64,000 nt of DNA, taken from assembly GCA_963791885.1 (NCBI GenBank), contig CAWBUL010000008.1, positions 62,001 to 126,000 of the forward strand, read 5' to 3'. This DNA is from CAVSUZ01 sp963791885. GTDB lineage: Bacteria; Pseudomonadota; Alphaproteobacteria; Acetobacterales; Acetobacteraceae. Shown one piece after another: positions 44,127 through 53,669 of this stretch (within the stretch, counting starts at the first letter, position 1; every line of letters starts with the position of its first letter). Under the pieces are notes generated by a model. The model was not told where the DNA came from. It saw only the letters and a list, made by a program, of their open reading frames with translations, and made no database searches. Made by a program: the position numbers and the translations under genes.

Positions 44127-45235
44127 CCGCGGCTGTCACCCTCGCGCTCTACATCACCCGCCAGTTCACCATCGCCGTACTCGCCGTGGCCGCCGCGTTG
44201 ACCGGCCTGACCTCCTTGTTCGACTTCATCGAGCTCCTGCGCCGCGCCGCCACCCATACCGAGGCGACCTTCAGCCTCGTGGTGGAGATCGCCGCCCTTC
44301 GACTGCCCTACCTGCTTCTTCAGGTCATTCCCTTTGCCGTGCTGCTCGGCGGCATGCTGGCCTTCTGGCGTCTTACCCGATCCTCTGAGCTGATCGTCGC
44401 CCGCGCCGCTGGGGTGTCAGCGTGGCAGTTCCTCTCCGCGCCCGTCCTCTGCGCGCTGGCCATCGGCGGCATCTGCACCATGGCCATCAGCCCGATTTCC
44501 TCCGTCCTGTTCGAGCGTGCCGAGACCCTCTCCTCCCGCTACCTCTCGACCGGTGGAGGGCCGCTCGAACTCGCTCATGACCAGCTTTGGCTGCGGCAGG
44601 CGGACCATGGCCTCGTCCCGGACGGGGTCGCTATCATCCACGCCAACGACGTGAGCCTTCGGCGTAACACACTCTCGACCCGCAGCCTGACTGTGTTCCG
44701 TCTCGATCCAGAAGACCGGCTGCTGACCCGTATCGACGCCGCCAGGGCCACGCTCGCCCCCGGCAAATGGATTTTGGACGGCGCACGGACCCTCCATCCC
44801 GACGCGTTGCCGCAGCCGGATGGCCGCATCATCCTGCCTACCGATCTCACTGTCGATCGCGTGCAGGAAAGCTTCGCCTCGCCCGATACCCTCTCCGTCT
44901 GGGAACTGCCGGGCTTCATCCGTCTACTCAATCGCTCTGGCTTCTCCTCCATCAGCCACCGTCTGCACTTTCAGGCGCTGCTCTCCCTCCCGCTCCTCTG
45001 CGCCACGATGGCTCTGGTGGCCGCTGGTTTTTCCATGCGGCCCGCTCGGCGCGGCGGCGTGGCGCGCATGATCGGTTCCGGCGTCGCCGCCGGATTCGCC
45101 TTGTTTATGATTTCCAAAATGGCGGAGCAGTTCGGCCAATCGGGCGCCATGCCCGTGATGCTCGCGGCCTGGGCGCCCGCCGCCGCTGGCCTGATGCTCG
45201 CAGTCGCCCTGCTTCTTCACGTGGAAGACGGCTAG
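44123..45235 (+). CDS. lptG: LPS export permease LptG
   Basis: A 370-residue partner of LptF with the same layout: TM helices at about 10-35 and 55-80, a periplasmic domain, and three late helices (LLSLPLLCATMALVAAGFSM). RHG-like RPARRGG precedes the last helices as in the family. It begins inside lptF (ATGA) and ends exactly one base before the GTG of lptD, so the three genes are coupled. Confidence 0.93.
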   Translation: MTAAVTLALYITRQFTIAVLAVAAALTGLTSLFDFIELLRRAATHTEATFSLVVEIAALRLPYLLLQVIPFAVLLGGMLAFWRLTRSSELIVARAAGVSAWQFLSAPVLCALAIGGICTMAISPISSVLFERAETLSSRYLSTGGGPLELAHDQLWLRQADHGLVPDGVAIIHANDVSLRRNTLSTRSLTVFRLDPEDRLLTRIDAARATLAPGKWILDGARTLHPDALPQPDGRIILPTDLTVDRVQESFASPDTLSVWELPGFIRLLNRSGFSSISHRLHFQALLSLPLLCATMALVAAGFSMRPARRGGVARMIGSGVAAGFALFMISKMAEQFGQSGAMPVMLAAWAPAAAGLMLAVALLLHVEDG

Positions 45236-47455
45236 GTGCTGTTCTCCCGCTTTGGCGCTCTCGCCTTCGCGCTCGCCTGCGTTATCGCGCCCGCCGCTCT
45301 GCACGCGCAGCCTCACATCAGCGGTCCGCCGGTCAATCGCAATGCTCCGGTGACCTTCCGGGCTGATCAGGTCGAATACCAGCAAAACCAGCAGCTCGTA
45401 ATCGCAAGCGGCCACGTGGAGGCCTGGCAGGAGGGGCGCGTCCTCCGAGCGGATCAGGTCACCTTCAATCGTCAGACCGGCATCGCCATCGCCCGCGGTC
45501 ATGTAACGATCATCGAGCCGGACGGACAGATCCTGTACGCCGATGCTGCTGAACTCACCCAGAATATGCGCGACGGCATCCTGACCGCCATCCGCGCACG
45601 CCTGCCCCAGAATGGCCAACTCGCCGCCAACGGCGGTCGTCGCACCGGCGGGGTGCTCAACTCGCTGTCAAAGGTCGTTTATTCCACTTGCAACCTTTGC
45701 AAGAAGAATCCAACCAAGCCGCCCCTGTGGCAGATCCGAGCTTCCAACGCAACCGAAGACTCTCAGCACAAGCGCATCGAATACACCAACGCGGAAATGC
45801 AACTCTACGGCGTTCCCGTCGCCTATTTTCCGTATTTCTGGACCGCCGAGCCCGGGGCTAACCGCGCCAGCGGATTCCTGTTCCCTTCGATGGGCTACAC
45901 CTCCCACATCGGCGGCTTCTTCGCCCTGCCGTATTACTGGGTCATCGATGACCAGTCGGATGCCACGTTCACGCCCATGCTCACCACGCAGGGCGGGCCC
46001 GAAATGGACGTGGAATACCGCCGGCGGTTCAACAACGGCTATCTCACGCTGAACGGTTCGGCGGGATATTTTGAGAATTCGCTGCAGGGCACGATTTTCG
46101 CCAAGGGCCAGTTCGACCTGAATGACGAATGGCGTGCCGGCTTCAACGTCAATCGCGCGAGTTCAGCCGATTACGTCAATGATTTCCATCTCGGCCACGA
46201 TCTTGGCAGTGACCCAAGCCTGCTCGCGAGCAATATCTACCTGGAAGGATTCGGGCAGGGTGCCTATTCGCGGCTGGACACCAATTTTTATCAAGGCCTG
46301 ACGACCACGATCACCAACTCGCAGCTTCCGGTCGTTCTACCGCGCTACGAGTACAGTTATTTCGGCCAGCCGGACGCGCTCGGTGGTCGGCTAAAAATCG
46401 ATACAGAAAATTTCAACGTGCTGCGTACCGATGGCACGAATACCCAGCGAGGCGCGCTGGTGCTGGAATGGGATCGGCCGTTCATCGGTCGCCTGGGTGA
46501 TCTCTGGACGCTGAAACTGCATACTGACGCAGCTGCCTATAACGCCACCGATATGAATCAGCAGCCCAATTTCGCTAATGTCGATAAGGTAGATGACGCG
46601 CGCGCTCTGCCTGAGGCCGCGCTCGATTTCCGCTGGCCTTTCGCCCGCTACATTGATCCTTGGGGCACTCAGGTCATCGAACCGTTGGCTGAACTCGTCA
46701 CAGGGCCCAATGAGGGTGATAGCCAGGTCAACAAATATCCGAACGAGGACAGTTTCGATTGGAATCTCACGGACCAGAATCTCTTCGGCTTCAATCGTCT
46801 CGGCGGCATCGACAGGCTGGAGGGCGGTTCCCGTGCCACCGTGGGCCTGCACACCGCGTGGTATCTGGGAGGGGCCACCCTCGATGGGATGGTCGGTCAG
46901 TCCTACCGCACCACCACACTGACGTGGCTGCCCGAAGTCTCCGGCCTGCGCGACAACGTCTCAGATATCGTCGGCCACCTGAGTTTCACACCGACAAGCT
47001 GGTTCGACACCACGTACCGCTTCCGTTTCGATCATCGGTCCTGGGCGAATCGCGAATCGGACGTGACTGCCTCGGTCGGCGAGCCAATTCTGCGCGTGAC
47101 GGCAGGATATCTTTATACCAGTTTCGATCCATATTACTACTATGCCCAGTCGAACCCCCCGCCAGCTAGCCTTCCGCCTGTTGGGTCGCCCTTCTATACG
47201 CCGCGCAATGAAATCACCCTAGGTGCGTCTTCCATCTGGGGCCAATATCGCTTCTCCGGCTTCGCCCGGCGGGACCTGGCGCTCAATCAAATGGTGGCGG
47301 TAGGCGGCGATGCGGCCTATGAGAACGAGTGTCTGATCGTGGACTTGAAGTTCTATCGCCGCTACACGGATCTCAACGGGCAAGGCAGTTCCACGACTGT
47401 GCTTCTCCAGTTTACCTTCAAAACCATCGGGCAGTTCGGTTTCAAGGCTCTCTAG
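45236..47455 (+). CDS. lptD: LPS assembly outer-membrane protein LptD
   Basis: A 739-residue outer-membrane barrel that inserts LPS at the cell surface with LptE. Signal peptide to about residue 22 (LHA), an OstA-type N-terminal domain (TFRADQVEYQQNQQLVIASG; GHVTIIEPDGQILYADAAEL), then the barrel with many aromatic-ended strands. The Cys pair STCNLC lies in the first part; no other clear partner Cys for the LptD disulfide pattern is seen except one near the C-terminus (ENECLIVD). Start GTG directly after the lptG stop. Confidence 0.93.
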   Translation: MLFSRFGALAFALACVIAPAALHAQPHISGPPVNRNAPVTFRADQVEYQQNQQLVIASGHVEAWQEGRVLRADQVTFNRQTGIAIARGHVTIIEPDGQILYADAAELTQNMRDGILTAIRARLPQNGQLAANGGRRTGGVLNSLSKVVYSTCNLCKKNPTKPPLWQIRASNATEDSQHKRIEYTNAEMQLYGVPVAYFPYFWTAEPGANRASGFLFPSMGYTSHIGGFFALPYYWVIDDQSDATFTPMLTTQGGPEMDVEYRRRFNNGYLTLNGSAGYFENSLQGTIFAKGQFDLNDEWRAGFNVNRASSADYVNDFHLGHDLGSDPSLLASNIYLEGFGQGAYSRLDTNFYQGLTTTITNSQLPVVLPRYEYSYFGQPDALGGRLKIDTENFNVLRTDGTNTQRGALVLEWDRPFIGRLGDLWTLKLHTDAAAYNATDMNQQPNFANVDKVDDARALPEAALDFRWPFARYIDPWGTQVIEPLAELVTGPNEGDSQVNKYPNEDSFDWNLTDQNLFGFNRLGGIDRLEGGSRATVGLHTAWYLGGATLDGMVGQSYRTTTLTWLPEVSGLRDNVSDIVGHLSFTPTSWFDTTYRFRFDHRSWANRESDVTASVGEPILRVTAGYLYTSFDPYYYYAQSNPPPASLPPVGSPFYTPRNEITLGASSIWGQYRFSGFARRDLALNQMVAVGGDAAYENECLIVDLKFYRRYTDLNGQGSSTTVLLQFTFKTIGQFGFKAL

Positions 47456-47468
47456 GGAAACGTTCCGG

Positions 47469-48788
47469 ATGACTAGCTTTCGCTTCGCCACTATCACCGT
47501 GCTGGCGCTTTCGGCCAGCTTTGCCGCCGCCGCTGCGCCCGTGCATCGCCCGGCTGTGCGGCCGCCCGTGGCTTCGACCGATATGGCCCAAATCGTCGCC
47601 GTCGTGAACGGCCATCCCATCACCAACCAGGACGTGGATGCCCGCGCCCGGCTCTTCGCCATCGCCTCCGGTCTCCCGGTCTCCCCGGACACGCTCGACC
47701 GGCTCAAGCCGCAGATGACAAGGCAGCTCATCGATGAGCGTCTGCGGATGGATAAGATCGAGGACGACCACATCGTGGTTCCGGACAAGGAGATCGCCGC
47801 CGCTATCCGCGAACTGGAAGGCCGCAACGGTATGCAGCCGGGCGGATTGCGCCGGCAGTTGGACGCCGACGGGGTAAGCTTCATCACGCTCGTGGACCAG
47901 CTTCGTACCCAGCTCGGATGGACCCAGGTGCTTCGTCAGTCGCTGGGGGAGCGTGCGACGGTCACTGATGCGGAAGTGGCAGCGCAGCAGCGGCTTTTGG
48001 CTCAACAGGTAGGCAAACCCGAATATCACGTGGGTGAGATCTATATCCCGACTGAAGGCAAGACGGCCGACACCAATGCCTTCGCTCAAACCGTGATCAA
48101 GGAGCTTCGGTCCGGCGCTCCGTTCCCGGTCGTCGCGGCACAGTTCAGCCAGAGCCAGAGCGCGCTGCAGGGCGGCGACCTGGGATGGGTTCAACCGAAC
48201 CAGCTCGATCCGCAGGTGGCTCGCGTTGTTTCCGAGATGCCGCCGGGCGCGGTCAGCGATCCGATTGATGTGCCGGGTGGGGTCGAGATCGTCACGCTGG
48301 TCGGCAAACGTGAGATCGGCAATGAGATCTCGACCGTTCTTTCGTTGCGCGAGGTCTTTCTTCCGTTCGCAACCAACCTAAATCCGCAGGCTCCCACACC
48401 TCAACAGATCGCGCAGCTGCAGAAGGCCAGATCCATCAGCACTGATACGAAAAGCTGCGATCAGATGGAGCAGGTGGCGAAGGAGGAGAATTCGCCGCGG
48501 CCCGCTAATCCGGGAGATGTGCGGCTCGATCAGGTTAACCCGCCATCGTTTCGCGAAATGCTCAGTACCCAGCCGATCGGCGTCGCTACCAAGCCGCTCG
48601 TTTCACCCGACGGAATCGCTGTCATGATCGTCTGCTCGCGTGATGAGAAGAATATGGCGCAGCTATCGGCCAAGGAGATCAAACAGCAGTTGTTTGTCCA
48701 ACGAGTGGATTTGCTGTCGCGCCAGTTGGTGCAGGATTTGCGCAGTCAGGCGCGCATCGAAATGCGGCCGGCGACGGGGAACGCGTAG
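47469..48788 (+). CDS. surA: Periplasmic chaperone/peptidyl-prolyl isomerase SurA
   Basis: A 439-residue protein with signal peptide (ending AAAA), SurA N-domain (IVAVVNGHPITNQDVDARARL; RQLIDERLRMDKIE) and a parvulin domain at about 190-290 (YHVGEIYIPTEG; LQGGDLGWVQPNQLDPQVA; MPPGAVSDPIDVPGG). It assists folding of outer-membrane proteins such as LptD, whose gene is 13 bp upstream. The usual next genes (pdxA, ksgA) are not present. Confidence 0.93.
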   Translation: MTSFRFATITVLALSASFAAAAAPVHRPAVRPPVASTDMAQIVAVVNGHPITNQDVDARARLFAIASGLPVSPDTLDRLKPQMTRQLIDERLRMDKIEDDHIVVPDKEIAAAIRELEGRNGMQPGGLRRQLDADGVSFITLVDQLRTQLGWTQVLRQSLGERATVTDAEVAAQQRLLAQQVGKPEYHVGEIYIPTEGKTADTNAFAQTVIKELRSGAPFPVVAAQFSQSQSALQGGDLGWVQPNQLDPQVARVVSEMPPGAVSDPIDVPGGVEIVTLVGKREIGNEISTVLSLREVFLPFATNLNPQAPTPQQIAQLQKARSISTDTKSCDQMEQVAKEENSPRPANPGDVRLDQVNPPSFREMLSTQPIGVATKPLVSPDGIAVMIVCSRDEKNMAQLSAKEIKQQLFVQRVDLLSRQLVQDLRSQARIEMRPATGNA

Positions 48789-48802
48789 AGCGGGATCGCG
48801 CG
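48789..48802 (+). repeat. Partial third copy of the agcgggatcgcgcg element
   Basis: Fourteen bases identical to the start of the tandem elements at 24317 and 24372, one base after the surA stop. The remainder of the element is not conserved here. Confidence 0.4.
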
Positions 48803-48809
48803 TCGCGCC

Positions 48810-49843
48810 TTAGCGGCTGATGTCCAAGATCCGATCAAAGAAGCGCAGCGCCGCCTGTCCGATCTGCTCGTGCAGCTTGCCCCGATCGACGCCGGTGCGT
48901 CCACGCAAGCTTCCGGATAATTATCCCGCCCGACTTGGTCGCATTCGTTATCGAAAATCTCGCGCCCAACCGGTCCTGGCAGGACATCCAGCGTCGCATG
49001 CGGGATGTATTTAGCAGCGAAGGCTGCGTTGTCAGCCGGTGGCGTGGTCGTGTCGCCTGCGCCGACAATGATATAGGCCGGTATCGTCATGTGTCGGAGG
49101 CCCGCCGCATCCATGCCGAAACCCTGGATGTCGCCCGGCGCCGTGGCGAACGCCGCCTTCACCCGCGGATCGCGCACATGCATCGCGGGCGTGGCGTCGA
49201 CCTGCATCTCGGCCCGCAGATAGTGCGGCACGACGATATTGTCCTTCCACCGGCGCTGATACGCCTCGAACGCGGCGGGATTGATCGTCGCGCCGCCGAT
49301 CCACAGCGACGTGAAGCCACCCTGGGAGTGACCGGCGATCCCGATCCTCGCCGGATCGATATGCCGTCCCCAGACCGGATCGGTCAGCAGATGACTGATG
49401 TCCAGGCTGATATCGCGCGGCCGCTATCAAAGCCTGTTGCGCACATAGAGGGCGCTCGAGTCGAACGTGTTCGCCCGGTAGTGGTAGACCATTGCAACCA
49501 GATAGCCGTGCTCAGCGAGATATTCGCCGAACCAGGCGTAACCGGCGCCATTGCCGCCCGCGCCGTGGGAGAACACCACCGGAGGGTGCCGTTCGCCGTC
49601 CCGCACGACCGGGGCATCGTGATACAGATGCAGATCGGTGGAGAGGAAGATCTTGACCGGAACCGCCCCTGACTAAGGAACGGCCGGATAGATCAGCATG
49701 TAATCCATCACACGGCCGTCGGGCGCGCGGTACTCCACCTGCGTCATTCCGGACTGATAGGTCGTGGCAGGCAGCGCCCGGGCCGTTACGCAGGATGCCA
49801 GCAAACCAAGCGCCGCTGCCGCAGCCCGGACCAAACCGCTCAT
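48810..49843 (-). pseudogene. Exported alpha/beta hydrolase (dienelactone-hydrolase type), broken
   Basis: From ATG 49843 the frame reads a signal peptide (MSGLVRAAAAALGLLASC), PATTYQSGMTQVEYRAPDGR, then a TAG (49675-49673); then HPPVVFSHGAGGNGAGYAW and VAMVYHYRANTFD, then TGA-TAG (49429-49424); then RIGIAGHSQGGFTSLW (nucleophile elbow), MQVDATPAMHVRDPRVKA, IIVGAGDTTTPP. A frameshift near 48900 throws the last 30 residues (KLHEQIGQAALRFFDRILDI) into another frame. Three stops and one shift make it a pseudogene. Confidence 0.85.
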
Positions 49844-49878
49844 ACAGCTTCAACCTTGACGATGTCGGCGGCCAGATG

Positions 49879-50811
49879 TCAGTCGAACAGCGAACTGACC
49901 GAACTCTCGTCGTGAATCCGCCGCATCGCATCCGCCATCAGCGGCGCGATCGTAAGCTGCCGGACGTTGTGGGCCAGCCGCACAGCCTCCGTGCCCAGGA
50001 TCGAATCGGTGATGGTCAGCATCTCGACCGGCGAAGCTGCGATTCGCGCCACGGCCCCGCCCGAGAGCACGCCGTGTGTCACATACACGCTGGCCGAGCG
50101 TGCACCCGCTTTCAGCAGCGCCTCCGCCGCGTTGCACAGCGTTCCGCCTGAATCCACGATGTCGTCGATCAGGATGCAGTCCCGCCCGGACACATCGCCA
50201 ATTACGTTCATCACCTCCGAGACGCCCGCACGTTCGCGCCGCTTGTCGATGATCGCAAGGTCAGTGTTCAGTCGGCGCGCGATCGCACGGGCCCGCAGCA
50301 CGCCACCCACATCGGGCGAGACGATCATCACATCCCGACCGGCATAGCGTTCCTCGATGTCGCGGCCGAACAACGGTGCGGCGTACAAATTATCCACCGG
50401 GATATCAAAGAACCCCTGAATCTGCCCGGCGTGAAGGTCCATCGTCAGCACCCGGTTCGCCCCGGCCTCGGTGATAAGATTAGCCACCAGTTTTGCGCTG
50501 ATCGGCGTGCGCGGTGCTGTTTTGCGATCCTGCCGGGCGTAACCGAAATACGGGATCACAGCTGTCACCCGTCGCGCGGAGCTTCGCCGCAGCGCATCCA
50601 GAGTGATCAGCAATTCCATTAGATTGTCGTTAGCCGGGTAGGACGTGGACTGCACGACGAACACGTCCTCGCCGCGCACGTTCTCCTCAATTTCCACGAA
50701 CACTTCCATGTCGGCGAAGCGGCGTACCAGGGCGCGGGTCAGCGGCAGGTTGAGCGCGGCGGCCATAGCCTCCGCCAGGGGGCGATTGCTGTTGCAGGCC
50801 AGTATCTTCAT
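49879..50811 (-). CDS. prs: Ribose-phosphate pyrophosphokinase
   Basis: A 310-residue PRPP synthetase. ATP loop RRSSARRVTAVIPYFGYARQD, the flexible catalytic DKRRERAG, metal-binding TMDLHAGQIQGFFDIP and the PRPP loop CILIDDIVDSGGT are all present. It supplies PRPP for nucleotide, His, Trp and NAD synthesis. It is the last of a minus-strand group with lipoprotein, pgeF and MidA-like genes, 78 bp downstream of the lipoprotein. Confidence 0.95.
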   Translation of the reverse strand: MKILACNSNRPLAEAMAAALNLPLTRALVRRFADMEVFVEIEENVRGEDVFVVQSTSYPANDNLMELLITLDALRRSSARRVTAVIPYFGYARQDRKTAPRTPISAKLVANLITEAGANRVLTMDLHAGQIQGFFDIPVDNLYAAPLFGRDIEERYAGRDVMIVSPDVGGVLRARAIARRLNTDLAIIDKRRERAGVSEVMNVIGDVSGRDCILIDDIVDSGGTLCNAAEALLKAGARSASVYVTHGVLSGGAVARIAASPVEMLTITDSILGTEAVRLAHNVRQLTIAPLMADAMRRIHDESSVSSLFD

Positions 50812-50889
50812 TCAGCGACCCCCACCGCAGCGCAGCATCACGGCCGGCGGGCTTCTAGCAACGGCTCCGTGACATGTCCATGAACGACG

Positions 50890-51837
50890 TTACGATGTCG
50901 CCGGAGGGGTCATCGTTGGGGTGGGAGCCGCTTGTGGCGTTGCCGGCGCGGGTGGGGACGAGCCGGCGTCCGGCTCCCGCCTTGATACGCGCTTGATGAT
51001 CTCATTGACGCCGCCAGAGGCTTGATCCGTGATCACGCCGGCGACGTCGCCCCAGTAATGATCGAGCGAGCCGGCCGGGATCTCGTTCAACTGGATGACG
51101 CGCCCGGCTTCCCGCCCGCGCGCATCCTTCACGATCCACTGGATTTCCACGCGCTGCTGATTGCCGGGGATCGTGACCATCCTGACCTGGCCCTGCACGG
51201 TGATGTCCGGCGGCGTCTTCGGCTCCATCTCGACCTTCGGGCCGAGCGCCGTCAGCTTGGTGCGCAACAATCGCGCCAATGCGACGTTGCCGTCACCCGG
51301 CGCACCCGTCACGTCCGGCACCAGGACCTCTGCTGCGCGGTTGTAGAGGCTGTTGGGATCGGCCTTCATGATCCCGGTCTCGATCCCAGTCAGCATAGAA
51401 GCGATGCCCGGCGCGGCCTGCAGCGCCACCTGATGCAGCGTGGCTGGATCGCCATTGGCCCAGGATGCGGTCGGTACCGGCGCCCCGGCCATGGTGCCCT
51501 GCGGTTTCCCCTGCGGATTGAACACAGTGTAGCGCGGCACGACGGTCCCGCCGTTGAGCTGCGCCGAGATGACCAGATGCCAGTCGGTCCCGGCCGGCCT
51601 CTGGGCATAGGCCGGCACCTCGCCCCGTTGCAGCCGGTCCGCCAGGTCAGCCGCCAATGCGTGCGCCGCATCATCGGACAGCAGCGCGTCAGGGGGCGTC
51701 GGAATAGCCAGCCGCGGATCCGGCGGCTGCCGCAGCGTCATGGCCGCGCCGCCAGGGTTCCCGAGGAACGGTTCCGGCAGGTCACCGCATCCCGCAAGCA
51801 GCAGGAGCATGCTTAACGCTACCCAGCGAAGGTTCAT
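50890..51837 (-). CDS. Lipoprotein of unknown function
   Basis: A 315-residue protein with a lipobox LLLLAGC (Cys17) at the end of a short signal, followed by GDLPEPFLGNPGG. A central part (LAADLADRLQRGEVPAYAQRP; QGQVRMVTIPGNQQRVEIQW) is beta-rich; the C-terminal 40 residues are Pro/Ala/Thr-rich. Its ATG at 51837 overlaps the pgeF stop (ATGA), so they are coupled. No family recognised. Confidence 0.8.
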   Translation of the reverse strand: MNLRWVALSMLLLLAGCGDLPEPFLGNPGGAAMTLRQPPDPRLAIPTPPDALLSDDAAHALAADLADRLQRGEVPAYAQRPAGTDWHLVISAQLNGGTVVPRYTVFNPQGKPQGTMAGAPVPTASWANGDPATLHQVALQAAPGIASMLTGIETGIMKADPNSLYNRAAEVLVPDVTGAPGDGNVALARLLRTKLTALGPKVEMEPKTPPDITVQGQVRMVTIPGNQQRVEIQWIVKDARGREAGRVIQLNEIPAGSLDHYWGDVAGVITDQASGGVNEIIKRVSRREPDAGSSPPAPATPQAAPTPTMTPPATS

Positions 51838-52598
51838 GCCGGCAGCGCGATAATCGAGATCTGATGTCCGATCGGGCCGCCTCCACCGAGCACCCGCCGC
51901 CGATGGCTGAAGAACCGATCCTGCTCTGCCGCTGTATCGGCGTCGATCCGGCCGGTGTCGCTCACGCCGGCTCGGCGCAGCCGCCAGGCACAGTAGCCGC
52001 CCAGGTCGAACTGCCAGTGCCCGGGGCGGCGCCCGTCGGTGATGAATGCGGAACCGTCGGACGCGGCATGCAGGACCGCATCCCGCACCTCCGCACCGAC
52101 TTCGTAGGAAGCCGGCCCGATGCACGGCCCGACCGCCGCCCGCACCCGCGCGATGGAGGCGCCGAGCGCCGTCATGGCCTCCAGCGTTGCCTCCAACACC
52201 CCAGCCACCGCGCCGCGCCAGCCGGCATGGGCCGCGCCGATGATCCCCGCTTCCTCGTCGGCGAACAGCACCGGCGCGCAATCCGCCGTCACGATCCCCA
52301 ACGCCATCCCGGGCCGGTCCGTCACCATCGCATCGCCCGACGGCCCTTCGCCCGGCCGCCATGCCTCGGTCACCCTGATCGCATCCCGCCCGTGCACCTG
52401 CATCAGCCCGACAAGCTGTGGCAACCGGGCGCCGACCGCCTGCGCTGCGCGGGACCGGTTCTCCAGCACGGCCTCACGTCCATCGGCGCTGGACAGGCTG
52501 CAGTTGAGCGACGCGTAGGGGCCAGCGGACACGCCACCCGCTCGCGTGAAAAATCCGTGCGGAGCGGTCAGCACATCGTAACGCAGATGCGGCGTCAT
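51834..52598 (-). CDS. pgeF: Multicopper polyphenol-oxidase-type purine nucleosidase (YfiH/PgeF)
   Basis: A 254-residue YfiH/DUF152 protein. Zinc-site residues are in place: LMQVHGRDAI (His), VTADCAPVLF (Cys) and GAAHAGWRGAVAGVLE (His). C-terminal DRFFSHRR is the family tail. Members act as adenosine phosphorylase/deaminase or in peptidoglycan editing. The ATG at 52598 overlaps the stop of the MidA-like gene (ATGA). Confidence 0.92.
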   Translation of the reverse strand: MTPHLRYDVLTAPHGFFTRAGGVSAGPYASLNCSLSSADGREAVLENRSRAAQAVGARLPQLVGLMQVHGRDAIRVTEAWRPGEGPSGDAMVTDRPGMALGIVTADCAPVLFADEEAGIIGAAHAGWRGAVAGVLEATLEAMTALGASIARVRAAVGPCIGPASYEVGAEVRDAVLHAASDGSAFITDGRRPGHWQFDLGGYCAWRLRRAGVSDTGRIDADTAAEQDRFFSHRRRVLGGGGPIGHQISIIALPA

Positions 52599-53593
52599 TC
52601 CTCGAATCCGGGCAACACGAAGTTCGGGTGGCACAATGCGAACGCTTTGAACAGCCGCCCCATCTGGTCCGGCTCAACCAGGCGTTTCGCTGCTTCGATC
52701 AATGCCGACGCCCGCGCCGGGGGCTGCCCGCGGGCCAGCCGGTCGGTTCGCTGGAACAGGCCAAGCCGGGTGAGGAAGACCCCTTGCGGGATCGGGCCAT
52801 GGATTGCGACCCCATGCCGCACTGCCTCTGCCGCGAGTGCTGGAAAATCCACGTGCGCTGTCAGGTCCGCGCTACCCGGGTCATGCAGCGCGTCGGCGAA
52901 CTGGCCGCCGCGGACGGCCTGCAAACTGTCGCCGCTGGCAGACTCGCCGGGACCGTAGTCGATGAATAGCGCCGCTCCGCCATGCGTGAGGATACGCCGC
53001 GCGGCTTCCGCCACGAAGCCAAGCGCTCCCTCATTCACTTCGATGATGCGTGGCTCTTCCGTTGGTGTCAGGCGACACGACGCGTTCATGACCGCCGGGA
53101 CGGGTTCGGCCGGCTGCTCCACCAGCGCGCCATCGGCGACGAACCGCTCGAACCACGAGGCGTCGCGCTGGACGAATTGCCGGATCGGCAGCGCGTCGAG
53201 GAACTCGTTGGCCAGCAGCAGAATAGCGCAAGGAGGTAGCTGCTCCAGCTGCTCATGCCAAACGGCGCCCGGTACCGCATGCGCCTGCAGCGTTCTCAGT
53301 CGGGGCGACGTTTCGATCAGATGCACCGAAGCTACGGCTGCGAACTCGGGCGCGCGCGTCCTGATCGCGCGCAGCGCGTCCGCCATCAACGTTCCCCGGC
53401 CAGGCCCGGCCTCGGCGAGCGAGACCGGCGCCGGCCGCACGAGCGCGTCCCACACCACGGCCGCCCACAGGCCCAGAATCTCGCCGAAAACCTGCGATAT
53501 CTCCGGCGCCGTGGTGAAATCGGCAAACGGATCGCGCGTCGCATAATACAGCGCGTTCGCCCGCGCCATGAACTGATCGAGCCGTTCCAGCAT
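52595..53593 (-). CDS. Class I SAM-dependent methyltransferase of the MidA/NDUFAF7 family
   Basis: A 332-residue protein. Family features: DPFADFTTAPEISQVFGEILGLW, the SAM loop LAEAGPGRGTLMADALR, LLLANEFLDALPIRQFV and LFIDYGPGES. The mitochondrial relative methylates a complex I arginine; the bacterial substrate is unknown. Head of the minus-strand group that runs to prs and divergent from the ABC importer at 53670. Confidence 0.92.
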   Translation of the reverse strand: MLERLDQFMARANALYYATRDPFADFTTAPEISQVFGEILGLWAAVVWDALVRPAPVSLAEAGPGRGTLMADALRAIRTRAPEFAAVASVHLIETSPRLRTLQAHAVPGAVWHEQLEQLPPCAILLLANEFLDALPIRQFVQRDASWFERFVADGALVEQPAEPVPAVMNASCRLTPTEEPRIIEVNEGALGFVAEAARRILTHGGAALFIDYGPGESASGDSLQAVRGGQFADALHDPGSADLTAHVDFPALAAEAVRHGVAIHGPIPQGVFLTRLGLFQRTDRLARGQPPARASALIEAAKRLVEPDQMGRLFKAFALCHPNFVLPGFEE

Positions 53594-53669
53594 CCCTTGA
53601 CGGGATAGACCTTCGCGAGTTGCGGCTCTACCGTACTGCCCAATCGATCAGGGCAGGAAACCACCATCA

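Noticed and set aside
49424..49429. In-frame TGA in the hydrolase pseudogene as another selenocysteine
   Set aside because: It is followed at once by TAG, another TAG lies upstream and a frameshift downstream, and the position has no redox motif.
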